DNA of 64,000 bases from Streptomyces sp. H27-H5 (GCF_026627505.1 NZ_JAPNLK010000046.1:1-64000), one strand, 5' to 3'; positions 23,201 through 30,946 are shown, counted from the first letter of the stretch. Notes: generated by a model not told the origin, from the sequence alone. Numbers and translations are program-made.

Positions 23201-24814
23201 GCCCCGGTCCGGGATCGTGCCGCCGGAGGTGACCGCCAGCCGCTGGGCGCCCGGCCGGCCGGTGATCGTCCCGGCGACCCGGTCCCACACCACGCGCGGT
23301 CGCAGTTCGGCGAACGCGTCCGACGGGTAGCGGCCCGCCAGCATGTCCAGGACCGACGTGAACGCCGAGTCGGGCAGCGCCGCGAACGGCGCGGCCCGCC
23401 GCACCAGGGCCAGCAGGTCGTCCAGTTGCCAGGTGTCCATGGCCGTCATCGCCACCAGCTGCTGGGCCAGGACGTCGAGCGGATTGGACGGGACGCGCAG
23501 CGCCTCGATCGCACCGGTGCGCATCCGCTCGGTGACCACCGCCGCCTGCACCAGGTCCCCCCGGTACTTGGGGAAGACCACACCGGTGGAGACGGCGCCC
23601 ACCTGGTGTCCGGCGCGGCCCACGCGCTGGAGCCCGGACGCCACCGACGGCGGGGACTCGACCTGCACCACCAGGTCCACCGCGCCCATGTCGATGCCCA
23701 GTTCCAGGCTGGACGTGGCGACCACGGCCGGCAGCCGGCCCGCCTTGAGGTCCTCCTCGACCAGCGCCCGCTGTTCCTTCGACACCGAGCCGTGGTGCGC
23801 GCGGGCCAGCACCGGCGGGGCGCCCCGCGCGGCCCCCGACTGGGCCATGATCTCGGCCGGCGGGGCGTCCTCGGGCAGCTTCTCGCCCGTGGCGCGCTCG
23901 TACGCGATCTCGTTGAGCCGGTTGCAGAGTCGCTCGGCGAGCCGGCGGGAGTTGGCGAACACGATCGTCGAGCGGTGCGCCTGGACGAGGTCCGCGATCC
24001 GCTCCTCCACATGCGGCCAGATGGACGGCTTGTCGCCGCCGTCCTTGCCCTCGGACGCGGGGGAGCCCCCCAACTCGCCCATGTCCTGGACGGGGACGAC
24101 CACCGACAGGTCGAACTCCTTCGTCGAGGGCGGCTGGACGATCTCCACCTTGCCGCGCGGCGCCAGGTACCGGGCCACCTCGTCCACCGGACGGACCGTC
24201 GCCGACAGGCCGATCCGGCGCGCCGGACGCGGCAGCAGTTCGTCCAACCGCTCCAAGGACAGGGCGAGGTGGGCGCCGCGCTTGGTCCCCGCGACCGCGT
24301 GCACCTCGTCCAGGATCACCGTCTCGACGCCCGCCAGGGCGTCCCGGGCGGCCGAGGTCAGCATCAGGAACAGCGACTCGGGGGTGGTGATCAGGATGTC
24401 CGGCGGTCGGGCCACCAGGGACCGGCGCTCGGCGGGCGGGGTGTCCCCGGAGCGGATTCCGACCCGGATGTCCGGCTCCGGCGATCCCAACCGAACGGAC
24501 TCCTGCCGGATGCCGGTCAGCGGGCTGCGGAGATTGCGCTCCACGTCGACGGCCAGCGCCTTCAGCGGCGACACGTACAACACCCGGCAGCGCTTCTTCG
24601 GCTCGGCGGGCGGCGGGACGGACGCCAGCCGGTCGAGGGCGGCCAGGAAGGCCGCCAGGGTCTTGCCGGAGCCAGTGGGCGCCACGACGAGCACGTCCGA
24701 CCCGGCCCCGATGGCCCGCCAGGCACCCTCCTGCGCGGCCGTGGGCGTGTCGAAGGCCCCCGTGAACCACGAGCGGGTCGCGGGGGAGAACGAGTCGAGC
24801 GCGCTACCGGACAT
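20222..24814 (-). CDS. lhr: Lhr-family ATP-dependent helicase
   Basis: 1530 residues, the typical length of actinobacterial Lhr. Superfamily 2 motifs: Walker A APTGSGKT (45-52), DEVH box (169-172), motif III LSATV, and the second RecA-like domain with ATSSLELGIDMG and QRVGRAGHQVG. These are followed by the winged-helix, the Lhr-specific beta-barrel and the long C-terminal extension. Family members are ATP-driven 3'-5' DNA translocases induced by DNA damage in mycobacteria. ATG 24814 is preceded by a GGGGG site; 38 additional in-frame codons upstream overlap the AraC promoter region and are rejected. Divergent from the AraC gene, near nei. Confidence 0.95.
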   Translation of the reverse strand: MSGSALDSFSPATRSWFTGAFDTPTAAQEGAWRAIGAGSDVLVVAPTGSGKTLAAFLAALDRLASVPPPAEPKKRCRVLYVSPLKALAVDVERNLRSPLTGIRQESVRLGSPEPDIRVGIRSGDTPPAERRSLVARPPDILITTPESLFLMLTSAARDALAGVETVILDEVHAVAGTKRGAHLALSLERLDELLPRPARRIGLSATVRPVDEVARYLAPRGKVEIVQPPSTKEFDLSVVVPVQDMGELGGSPASEGKDGGDKPSIWPHVEERIADLVQAHRSTIVFANSRRLAERLCNRLNEIAYERATGEKLPEDAPPAEIMAQSGAARGAPPVLARAHHGSVSKEQRALVEEDLKAGRLPAVVATSSLELGIDMGAVDLVVQVESPPSVASGLQRVGRAGHQVGAVSTGVVFPKYRGDLVQAAVVTERMRTGAIEALRVPSNPLDVLAQQLVAMTAMDTWQLDDLLALVRRAAPFAALPDSAFTSVLDMLAGRYPSDAFAELRPRVVWDRVAGTITGRPGAQRLAVTSGGTIPDRGLFGVFLAGADPKKGGGRVGELDEEMVYESRVGDVFTLGTSSWRIEDITRDRVLVSPAPGVPGRLPFWKGDQLGRPLELGRAVGAFLRELGALSDEDARLRLLAAGLDVWASDNVLAYLSEQREACGHVPDDRTIVVERFRDELGDWRIVVHSPFGAQVHAPWALALGARLAERYGMDAQVMHADDGIVLRLPDAELLSMDLLDHDPAQADRSFEFDDEKAPLGAADVAFDHGDINQIVTDQVGGSALFASRFRECAARALLLPRRNPGKRTPLWQQRQRASQLLQVASEFGSFPIVLEAVRECLQDVFDVPGLTELMGDIEARRVRLVEVTTAEPSPFARSLLFGYVAQFLYEGDSPLAERRAAALSLDSRLLAELLGQAELRELLDASVLEELERELQWLTEDRRAKDVESVADLLRMLGPLTDAELVERGAESSWGGELAAARRAIRVRIGGAEHWAAIEDAGRLRDALGTALPVGVPEAFTEPVKDPLGDLLARYARTHGPFTTAAAAARLGLGGAVTDGALHRLAASGRVVQGEFHPAGIGQEWCDAAVLRRLRRRSLAALRQELEPVPPTALATFLPQWQHVGGTLRGIDGLARAVEQLQGAPVPASALERLILPSRVAGYSPTLLDELTTTGEVIWAGAGALPGKDGWVSLYLAETAPLLLPPAHPLETTPIHQAVLDALSGGYGLFFRQLTEAVRAGHPAVSDAELSSAVWDLAWSGRLTNDTLAPLRSLLGSGRTAGATAHRARRTVPRGRYGTLGATVSRTGPPTVSGRWSLLPTHAPDPTHRAHALARTLLDRHGVVTRGAVAAEGVQGGFSAVYRVLSAFEDSGQARRGYVVEGLGAAQFAMDGAVDRLRAAERTPPPLAAVVLAAADPANAYGAALPWPEPPADATHKPGRKAGSLVVLVDGELTLYLERGGKTLLAWPPAEDPRLAAATAALVAASRASTVPDLTVERINAAPALTSPLGPALEAAGFHATPRGLRLRN

Positions 24815-24882
24815 GCCCCCATCGTGCACCCGGCCACTGACAACCGGCCGGACCTGCGCAAACGCGCCGCGCTGCCGGGGCG

Positions 24883-24888
24883 CAGAAT
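24883..24888 (+). promoter_or_regulatory. -10 box for leaderless araC-type gene
   Basis: CAGAAT ends 6 bases before ATG 24895. The GGGGG tract between is too close to act as a ribosome site, so leaderless initiation is likely. Confidence 0.4.
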
Positions 24889-24894
24889 GGGGGG

Positions 24895-25743
24895 ATGGGC
24901 ACGGACGAGGGCCGCCGGGAATGGGCACGGCACTGGCAGCACGCGGAGCTGCCGGGCCTGGACCTGCTGCGCGCCCACTACGTACGGCACACCTTCCCGC
25001 GCCACGCCCACGACGGCTACGTCATCGCGGCCGTCACCGGCGGCATCGAGGAGATCGGCCTGCCCGGCACCACCCTGCGCGCCGGCCCGGGCAGCGTGGT
25101 CCTGATCAACCCCGAGGTCCCGCACACGGCCCGCGCCGGCGTCCCCGAGGGCTGGGCGTACGCCACCCTCTACCCGTCCCGGGAGCTGATCACCGAGGTC
25201 GCCGCGGAGATCGGCACCCAGCGGGGAACCCCGGGCTTCACGGTCGACATGGTCACCGATCCGCACACCTCCCGGGTGATCACCGAGGTGCACCGGGCCG
25301 CCGAGGCCGGCAACGCGCTGGCCGCCGACACCCTGTTGCGGGGCGCGGTCGCGCGGATGCTGACCCGGCACGCCGGACCGCTGCCCGCCCGCGAGTCGCG
25401 CCGGGCGGGCGCCTCGGACGCCGAACGGGCCCGGATCGTCCTGGAGGACCGGATGGCCGAGCCGCCCTCGCTGGAGCAGCTCGCGACGGAACTGGGCACG
25501 AGCCCGTTCGCCCTGCTGCGGGCGTTCCGGGAGCGGTACGGGATGCCCCCGCACACCTGGCTCACCGACGCCCGGGTCCGCCGGGCCCGCCGGCTCCTGG
25601 ACGCGGGCACCCCGCCCGCCGAGGCGGCGGTCGTCGTCGGCTTCACCGACCAGCCGCACCTGAACCGCCACTTCACCCGGATCGTGGGCGTGCCCCCGGG
25701 CGCCTACCGGCGGGGACGGGCCGCCGGGGGCCCCGTCGCGTAG
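24895..25743 (+). CDS. AraC-family transcriptional regulator
   Basis: 282 residues. An N-terminal AraC-type cupin (HTFPRHAHDGYVIAAVTGG, GPGSVVLINPEVPH) is followed by two helix-turn-helix motifs (SLEQLATELGTSPFALLRAF, and AEAAVVVGFTDQPHLNRHF, ending RIVGVPPGAYRR). The cupin probably binds a small ligand. It is 94 bases upstream of azlCD in the same orientation, a frequent arrangement in which the AraC protein controls the amino-acid exporter genes. That link is inferred from position. Confidence 0.9.
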   Translation: MGTDEGRREWARHWQHAELPGLDLLRAHYVRHTFPRHAHDGYVIAAVTGGIEEIGLPGTTLRAGPGSVVLINPEVPHTARAGVPEGWAYATLYPSRELITEVAAEIGTQRGTPGFTVDMVTDPHTSRVITEVHRAAEAGNALAADTLLRGAVARMLTRHAGPLPARESRRAGASDAERARIVLEDRMAEPPSLEQLATELGTSPFALLRAFRERYGMPPHTWLTDARVRRARRLLDAGTPPAEAAVVVGFTDQPHLNRHFTRIVGVPPGAYRRGRAAGGPVA

Positions 25744-25825
25744 GCGCCGGTCCGCGCCCGAAGTCCGAGACCGGGCGGGGACCCGGGCCGCAAGAACGTA
25801 CAAGACCGCACCGCCCCACCCCGCT

Positions 25826-25831
25826 TAGGTT
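25826..25831 (+). promoter_or_regulatory. -10 box for leaderless azlC
   Basis: TAGGTT lies 6 bases before GTG 25838 with no ribosome site between. Confidence 0.5.
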
Positions 25832-25837
25832 CGCGGG

Positions 25838-26554
25838 GTGGGAGAACATCAGATGGTGATACGAGAGGCCCCCGACGAAGGGGTCGCCGACAAGCCGCGG
25901 GCCGCCGTCATCCGCGACGCGCTCGGTGTCGGCGTGGCCGTGGGGCTGTCCGGGTTCGCGTTCGGCGTGACCGCGGCCGGGGCGGGCGTCAGCGTGCTCC
26001 AGGCCTGTGTGCTGAGCCTGCTGGTGTTCACCGGGGCCTCGCAGTTCGCGCTGGTCGGGGCACTGGCGGCGGGCGGGAACCCGTTCACCGCCGCCGCCGG
26101 GGCCTTCTTCCTCGGCACCCGCAACGCCTTCTACGGGCTGCGGCTGTCCCAGTTGCTGGCCCTCCCCAAGGCGGTACGGCCCTTCGCCGCGCACTGGGTG
26201 ATCGACGAGACCACCGCCGTGGCCCTGGCCCAGCCCGACCGGAAGTCGGCGCGGCTCGGCTTCACCGTGACCGGGCTCACCCTCTACGCCTTGTGGAACC
26301 TGACCACGCTGCTGGGCGCCCTCGGCGCCGAGGCCATCGGGGACACCCGCGTGTGGGGGCTGGACGCCGCCGGGCCCGCCGTGTTCCTCGCCCTGCTCGC
26401 ACCGATGCTGAAGACCTCCATCGAGCGGGCCGTGGCCGCCCTCGCCCTGGTGCTCGGGCTGGGCCTGCTGCCCGTGCTGCCCTCCGGGGTGCCCGTGCTG
26501 GTCGCGGCGCTGGCCGCGCCGATCGTGCTGTGGATGAAGGGACGCTGCTCGTGA
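25838..26554 (+). CDS. azlC: AzlC-family branched-chain amino acid exporter, large subunit
   Basis: 238 residues, multi-spanning membrane protein with AzlC hallmarks (RDALGVGVAVGLSGFAFGVT, FTGASQFALVG, FFLGTRNAFYGLRLS, HWVIDETTAVA). AzlCD-type pairs export branched-chain amino acids or analogues. The GTG start is leaderless-like. The stop overlaps the azlD GTG (GTGA). Substrate not provable from sequence. Confidence 0.9.
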   Translation: MGEHQMVIREAPDEGVADKPRAAVIRDALGVGVAVGLSGFAFGVTAAGAGVSVLQACVLSLLVFTGASQFALVGALAAGGNPFTAAAGAFFLGTRNAFYGLRLSQLLALPKAVRPFAAHWVIDETTAVALAQPDRKSARLGFTVTGLTLYALWNLTTLLGALGAEAIGDTRVWGLDAAGPAVFLALLAPMLKTSIERAVAALALVLGLGLLPVLPSGVPVLVAALAAPIVLWMKGRCS

Positions 26555-26859
26555 ACGTCTGGATCGCCATCGCGGTGACCGTCGTCGGCTGCTACGCCGT
26601 CAAGCTCGCCGGACTCCTCGTCCCCGCCGAGGCCCTGGAACGGCCCTCGGTACGCCAACTCGCCGCGCTGCTGCCCGTCGCCCTGCTCGCCGCGCTCACC
26701 GCCCAGCAGACCTTCAGCACCGGGCAGGAACTGGTGCTCGACGCCCGGGCCGCCGGGCTGGCCGCCGCCGGGATCGCCCTGCTGCTGCGCGCCCCGTTCC
26801 TGGTGGTGGTCGGGGCCGCGGTCGCCGTCACCGTGGGACTGCGGGCCCTGACCGGGTGA
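26551..26859 (+). CDS. azlD: AzlD-family small exporter subunit
   Basis: 102 residues with about four hydrophobic helices (NVWIAIAVTVVGCYAVKLAG, then LAALLPVALLAALTAQQTF). It is the obligate partner of AzlC. GTG 26551 overlaps the azlC stop by 4 bases, implying coupling. Its last 32 bases overlap the convergent alpha-toroid gene. Confidence 0.9.
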   Translation: MNVWIAIAVTVVGCYAVKLAGLLVPAEALERPSVRQLAALLPVALLAALTAQQTFSTGQELVLDARAAGLAAAGIALLLRAPFLVVVGAAVAVTVGLRALTG

Positions 26860-27811
26860 CGGGGGCGAGCGGGCGACCGTACGCCCGCAGCGTCAGCAGC
26901 GCCTCCACCGTGGCGATCGGCCGCCGCTCCAGCGAACTGCCCGGCGCCCAGGCCCGGCGACGCACCGGCCAGCCGCCGTCCTGCTGCTGCTCGGCCGCGA
27001 GGAAGTCCAGGGCGCGCTCCATCTCCGCGTCGGTGAACCATCCCCGCGCCAGCGACTCCGGACGGCGCGCGAAGTCGTACGGGAACAGCCGCTCGCCCGG
27101 CGCGTAGCCCGAGGCCGGAGGCTGCTCCTCGCGACGCTCCGGATCCAGCACGACGAGCCCCCGCTCCCGCACCAGCCGCCCCAACCGGTCCGCGGCCGCC
27201 GCCGCGCGCCCCCGGTCGGGCGCCCCGTCCAGGAAGGCGACCGCGCTCTGGATCTCGTACGGATGCGAGTGGCGCAGGGTCTCGACCCGGTCCCAGCAGA
27301 AGTCCGTGGCCCGGAACAGCCACGCGTGCCAGACCCGGTTGCGGTGGAGCAGCCCGACGATCGGCCCCGTGGTCAGCAGCTCGCTCGGGGGATCGTCGCG
27401 CACCGGGTGGTAGGGGGCCGCCGGGTAGTCGCGCGGCGCCGGGAAGACCAGGGGGAGAGCGCCCTCCGGGGTGGAGACCAGGGTCAGGTGGCGGCAGAGC
27501 CGCTCGATGCGCCGGCCCGTGCAGCGGCCCAGGGCGTCGAGGACGCGCAGGGCGTGCGCGGTGTGCAGGGGCTGGCTCAGCGGGCCGCGCAGGTCCGGGT
27601 CCAGCGCGTGACCGTAGCCTCCGTCCGCGCCCAGGTACGCGCCGAGGGCGGCGTCCACCGCGTCGGCGTCCCCGCCGAGGAAGTGGAACGCGAACCGGCG
27701 CTGCTCCAGGACCCGGGCGGTGAGCCAGATGAACTGCTCGGCACGGGCCAGCGGGGCGGTCGGGCCCAGTGAGGCCGCCGGGGCCGGCGAGGACGCTTCG
27801 TCTCCAGGCAT
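26828..27811 (-). CDS. alpha-toroid (prenyltransferase/squalene-cyclase-fold) protein of unknown function
   Basis: 327 residues. Repeated helical-toroid signatures occur: LGAYLGADGGYGHALDPDLR near residue 65, FLAAEQQQDGGWPVRRRAW near 290, and HSHPYEIQSAVAFLDG. QDGGWP is the QW-like motif of terpene cyclases and prenyltransferases, but the catalytic DxDD or zinc-ligand sets are not seen, so enzymatic activity is uncertain. ATG 27811 is the first plausible start; the frame is open much further upstream only as antisense of the permease. No co-transcribed partner. The function is unknown. Confidence 0.82.
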   Translation of the reverse strand: MPGDEASSPAPAASLGPTAPLARAEQFIWLTARVLEQRRFAFHFLGGDADAVDAALGAYLGADGGYGHALDPDLRGPLSQPLHTAHALRVLDALGRCTGRRIERLCRHLTLVSTPEGALPLVFPAPRDYPAAPYHPVRDDPPSELLTTGPIVGLLHRNRVWHAWLFRATDFCWDRVETLRHSHPYEIQSAVAFLDGAPDRGRAAAAADRLGRLVRERGLVVLDPERREEQPPASGYAPGERLFPYDFARRPESLARGWFTDAEMERALDFLAAEQQQDGGWPVRRRAWAPGSSLERRPIATVEALLTLRAYGRPLAPVTRSGPAVPR

Positions 27812-27880
27812 GCGTGAAACCGTAGGGCGCACGGATGCGGCGGCGGGGCCCGAACGCGGTGGGTGCACTCTCCGGGGCGC

Positions 27881-27886
27881 GATACT
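27881..27886 (+). promoter_or_regulatory. -10 box for leaderless DUF3046 gene
   Basis: GATACT ends 6 bases before ATG 27893; no ribosome site is present. Confidence 0.45.
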
Positions 27887-27892
27887 GGTGGC

Positions 27893-28087
27893 ATGCGGTT
27901 GACGATTTTCTGGGAACGGATGGCCGAGCACTTCGGCGCGGGCTACGCGGACTCCTTCGCGCGGGACCACGTCATGACGGAACTCGGCGGACGCACCGTC
28001 CACCAGGCCCTCGACGCCGGCTGGGAGGCCAAGGACGTGTGGCGCGCGGTGTGCGCCGCGATGGACGTGCCGGCCTCGCTGCGCTGA
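27893..28087 (+). CDS. DUF3046 family protein
   Basis: 64 residues. The whole chain fits the actinobacterial DUF3046 family: it begins MRLTIFWERMAEHFG and ends in a GWEAKDVWRAVCAAMDVP segment. Function is unknown; the gene is conserved near recA in actinobacteria. It is 51 bases upstream of the AI-2E permease gene on the same strand, though each has its own -10 box. Confidence 0.87.
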   Translation: MRLTIFWERMAEHFGAGYADSFARDHVMTELGGRTVHQALDAGWEAKDVWRAVCAAMDVPASLR

Positions 28088-28125
28088 GCCGGACGCCCGT
28101 TTCCTCACAAGCGCCGCAGGTGGGA

Positions 28126-28131
28126 CACACT
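28126..28131 (+). promoter_or_regulatory. -10 box for leaderless AI-2E permease gene
   Basis: CACACT lies 7 bases before GTG 28139 with no Shine-Dalgarno sequence. Confidence 0.4.
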
Positions 28132-28138
28132 GGGCGGC

Positions 28139-29353
28139 GTGGCAGCGACAGAAGAGACGACCGAACAGCCCGCGCCGGCCCCCACCGATCCCGGAGAGCG
28201 GCCGCGTGACGGCGGCCCGGACCGGGTGCCGTCGCCCGCGGGCCCCCCGGCCGAGGCGCGGATGCCGCGGTGGCTGCCGCGCGCGGTGATCCTCGTACTG
28301 GCCCTGGTCGCCTGCTTCCAACTCGGCAGCTGGGCCTTCCACCAGCTCATCGGGCTGCTCGTCAACATCCTGATCGCCTTCTTCCTCGCCCTCGCGATAG
28401 AGCCCGCGGTGGCGCGGATGGCGGCCCGCGGCATGCGCCGCGGGTTCGCCACCTTCCTGGTCTACCTGGGCGTCCTCGTGGCGACCGCGGGGTTCGTCGC
28501 GCTGCTCGGCTCGATGCTCGCCGGGCAGATCGTGGACATGGTGGAGGGCTTCCCGAGGTACCTGGACTCGGTGATCGGATCGATCAACGACACCTTCCAC
28601 ACCGAACTGTCCCGGCTGTCGATCCAGGACAGCCTGCTGCACTCGGACTGGCTGCAGAAGTACGTGCAGAACAGCGCGACCGGCGTGCTCGACGTGTCGG
28701 CCACCGTCCTCGGCGGACTCTTCCGGCTGCTGACGATCGGGCTGTTCTCCTTCTACTTCGCCGCGGACGGTCCGCGACTGCGGCGCGCGTTGTGCTCCGT
28801 GCTGCCGCCCGGCAAGCAGTCGGAGGTGCTGCGCGCCTGGGAGATCGCCGTCGCCAAGACGGGCGGGTACCTCTACTCGCGCGGGCTGATGGCGCTGATC
28901 TCCGGGATCGCGCACTACATCCTGTTCGCGATCCTCGGTGTGCCCTACGCGCCCGCCCTCGCGGTGTGGGTGGGGCTGGTGTCCCAGTTCATCCCCACCA
29001 TCGGCACCTACCTGGCGGGCGCGCTGCCGATGCTGATCGCCTTCACGATCGACCCCTGGTACGCGCTGTACGTCCTCGGGTTCGTCGTGGTCTACCAGCA
29101 GTTCGAGAACTACGTGCTCCAGCCCAAGCTGACGTCGCGGACCGTGGACATCCACCCGGCGGTCGCCTTCGGCTCGGTCATCGCGGGCACCGCCCTGCTC
29201 GGCGCGGTCGGGGCGCTCATCGCGATCCCGGCCGTCGCCACGCTCCAGGCCTTCCTCGGCGCGTACGTGAAGCGGTACGAGCTGACGGAGGGCGCGGACG
29301 CCTCTACTTCTTCCCGTCCGCGTCGGCGAGTACGGCTGCCAGGGCTTCGGTGA
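28139..29353 (+). CDS. AI-2E family transporter
   Basis: 404 residues. A Pro/Glu-rich N-terminal 45 residues precede about eight membrane helices in the AI-2E (UPF0118) pattern: VNILIAFFLALAIEPAVARM, a long central soluble part (residues about 130-190), then PALAVWVGLVSQFIPTIGTY and YQQFENYVLQPKL. Family members include the AI-2 exporter TqsA and several ion antiporters; the substrate here is unknown. The last 50 bases overlap the convergent HTH-Clp_N gene, and the C-terminal tail is Arg-rich. Confidence 0.9.
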   Translation: MAATEETTEQPAPAPTDPGERPRDGGPDRVPSPAGPPAEARMPRWLPRAVILVLALVACFQLGSWAFHQLIGLLVNILIAFFLALAIEPAVARMAARGMRRGFATFLVYLGVLVATAGFVALLGSMLAGQIVDMVEGFPRYLDSVIGSINDTFHTELSRLSIQDSLLHSDWLQKYVQNSATGVLDVSATVLGGLFRLLTIGLFSFYFAADGPRLRRALCSVLPPGKQSEVLRAWEIAVAKTGGYLYSRGLMALISGIAHYILFAILGVPYAPALAVWVGLVSQFIPTIGTYLAGALPMLIAFTIDPWYALYVLGFVVVYQQFENYVLQPKLTSRTVDIHPAVAFGSVIAGTALLGAVGALIAIPAVATLQAFLGAYVKRYELTEGADASTSSRPRRRVRLPGLR

Positions 29354-30068
29354 CGGTCGCCTCGACGGCGGCCTTGTCCACGCCCAGCCCGCTCAGCACG
29401 CCCTCGCCGTTCTCCAACTCCAGCAGGGCGAGCAGGAGGTGCTCGGTGCCGACGAAGTTGTGGCCCAGCCGCAGGGCCTCGCGGAGGGTGAGCTCCAGGG
29501 CCTTCTTGGCGCCGACGTCGAAGGGGACCAGGTCGGGTACCTCCGCGACGGCCGCCGGCAGCGCGGCGCCGGCGGCGGCGCGGACGTCGTCCGTCGCGAC
29601 GTGCTGGGCCCGCAGCGCCTGACCGGCGAGCGACTCGGGGTCGGCGAGCAGACCGAGGACCAGGTGCTCGGTGCGGATCTCGGTGTTGCCGGCGGCGCGG
29701 GCCTCGTTCTGCGCGGTCATCACGACGTTGCGGGCGCGGGGGGTGAAGCGGGCGAAGCCCTGCGCGGAGTCGAGGTCGCCGTCGGCGCCGTCGCCCTTGT
29801 CGCTCTTGGGGACGAAGCGCTTCTGCGCGGCCTGGCGGGTGACGCCCATGCTGCGGCCGATGTCGGTCCAGGAGGCGCCGGAGCGGCGGGCCTGGTCGAC
29901 GAAGTGGCCGATGAGGTGATCGGCGACGTCCCCGAGCGCCTCGGCGGCGACGACGGCGCCGCTGAGCTGCTCCAGGGTGTCGGAGTGGACCTTCTTGATG
30001 GCCTCGATGAGGTCGTCGAGGCGTACCGGATTGGTCATGCGAACGGGTTCCACGGGAGGGTTCGTCAT
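29304..30068 (-). CDS. HTH protein with Clp N-terminal repeat domain
   Basis: 254 residues. The N-terminal part (about 15-90) has a helix-turn-helix-like segment (SWTDIGRSMGVTRQAAQKRF). The C-terminal part (about 105-250) is a Clp_N double repeat (FTPRARNVVMTAQNEARAAG, EHLVLGLLADPES, LREALRLGHNFVGTEHLLLA) as in ClpA/ClpC, but without any AAA+ ATPase. It may bind Clp machinery or substrates while contacting DNA; that is inference. Two starts are possible (MTNPPVEPVRMTNPVR); ATG 30068 is placed 7 bases after a -10 box, so a leaderless mRNA would use it. A large palindrome overlaps its promoter. Confidence 0.88.
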   Translation of the reverse strand: MTNPPVEPVRMTNPVRLDDLIEAIKKVHSDTLEQLSGAVVAAEALGDVADHLIGHFVDQARRSGASWTDIGRSMGVTRQAAQKRFVPKSDKGDGADGDLDSAQGFARFTPRARNVVMTAQNEARAAGNTEIRTEHLVLGLLADPESLAGQALRAQHVATDDVRAAAGAALPAAVAEVPDLVPFDVGAKKALELTLREALRLGHNFVGTEHLLLALLELENGEGVLSGLGVDKAAVEATVTEALAAVLADADGKK

Positions 30069-30073
30069 GTAGG

Positions 30074-30115
30074 CAACCGTAGGTTGACAGTCGAGCGACT
30101 GTCAACCCTGGGTTG
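30074..30115 (-). promoter_or_regulatory. promoter of HTH-Clp_N gene embedded in 42-bp nested palindrome
   Basis: Minus-strand TTGACA (30100-30105) and TACGGT (30076-30081) are 18 bases apart, 7 bases before the ATG. A 12-bp-arm inverted repeat (30082-30093 and 30096-30107) fills the spacer and the -35. It is flanked symmetrically by CAACC (30074-30078) and GGTTG (30111-30115), each 3 bases away. The symmetry suggests a cooperative operator, perhaps autoregulatory for the HTH protein. Confidence 0.75.
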
Positions 30116-30285
30116 TCACCTGCATGCTCGTCGACCGCTCCGGCTCCGGGGGCGGCGCGGCCGGATCGGGGGAGGTTCGGCGCGTCCGCAGGGCCGACTG
30201 CCACGCTCCGCGCACCACGTTCCGTATCGGATCGGCTACGTTACGCACGTGCGCGATGGGCGCGCCCGGAGTGGAGGAGACCGCA

Positions 30286-30708
30286 GTGACGACATCGGAA
30301 GACGAGCGGACGGGCGGCCCCGAGGCCCGGCTCGGATTCGAGCCCGGCCAGGTCGTCCAGGAGATCGGCCTGGGCGACGACGTCGACGAGGAACTGCGCG
30401 CGGGCATCGCGCGGGTCATCGGTCAGGAACTGGTCGGCGAGGACTACGGCGACGTCGTGGACGTCGTCCTCCTGTGGTTCCGGGAGGAGGACGGCGACCT
30501 CACCGACGGGCTCGTCGACTGCATCGCGCTGCTGGAGGACGGTGGCGTGATCTGGCTCCTCACCCCGAAGGTCGGACTGGACGGACACGTCGAGCCCAGT
30601 GACATCGCCGAGGCCGTGACGACGGCCGGTCTCTCGCAGGCCCGGCCGGTCAGTGTGACCAAGCGCTGGGCCGGCGCCAGGCTCACCGCCCCCAAGTCCC
30701 GGAGGTAG
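30286..30708 (+). CDS. DUF3052 family protein
   Basis: 140 residues matching the actinobacterial DUF3052 family (LGFEPGQVVQEIGLGDDVDE, VDVVLLWFREEDGDLTDGLV, GVIWLLTPKVGLDG). The central part resembles the ligand-free fold of thiol- and methyltransferase-like proteins, but no catalytic motif is evident and the function is unknown. GTG 30286 has GGAGGAGA five bases upstream. The frame is open to 30124, but the upstream residues look non-coding and overlap the regulatory region shared with the HTH-Clp_N gene. A strong terminator follows. Confidence 0.86.
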   Translation: MTTSEDERTGGPEARLGFEPGQVVQEIGLGDDVDEELRAGIARVIGQELVGEDYGDVVDVVLLWFREEDGDLTDGLVDCIALLEDGGVIWLLTPKVGLDGHVEPSDIAEAVTTAGLSQARPVSVTKRWAGARLTAPKSRR

Positions 30709-30735
30709 GGCGGGCGGCGGCGACGTCCGCCCGGT

Positions 30736-30775
30736 GACCGGTCGATCCGCCCGAGGGGTGGATCGACCGGTCTTT
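30736..30775 (+). terminator. intrinsic terminator after DUF3052 gene
   Basis: Perfect 13-bp arms (GACCGGTCGATCC, 30736-30748; complement 30760-30772) are followed by TTTCG. Confidence 0.9.
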
Positions 30776-30906
30776 CGCGTCCGGTCGCGTCGCGTCGGCG
30801 CGGGGGATCGGGCGGGGGATGCGGGGTTCGGATCCGGCCACGCCTTCGGTGATAACGCCTTTCGTCGACTCGCCACGCCCTCTTGTGGGTTGGCCGTGAC
30901 CTCTTA

Positions 30907-30946
30907 ACAATGCGCATGACAACCGAAGGATCTTCGGTCGCATTGT
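30907..30946 (+). promoter_or_regulatory. two-part hairpin upstream of secreted protease gene
   Basis: Outer arms ACAATGCG (30907-30914) and CGCATTGT (30939-30946) enclose inner arms ACCGAAG (30922-30928) and CTTCGGT (30932-30938), leaving a 7-base bulge on the left side. It sits 43 bases before the start codon, in the promoter or 5' leader. Operator or mRNA structure cannot be distinguished. Confidence 0.4.

Noticed and set aside
20255..25105. 1616-codon open frame antisense to lhr
   Set aside because: Shadow of a well-supported helicase; composition is low-complexity Gly/Arg/Gln/His with no motifs.
30124..30285. N-terminal extension of the DUF3052 protein from ATG 30124
   Set aside because: The extension is not family-like, and GTG 30286 has a strong GGAGGA site.
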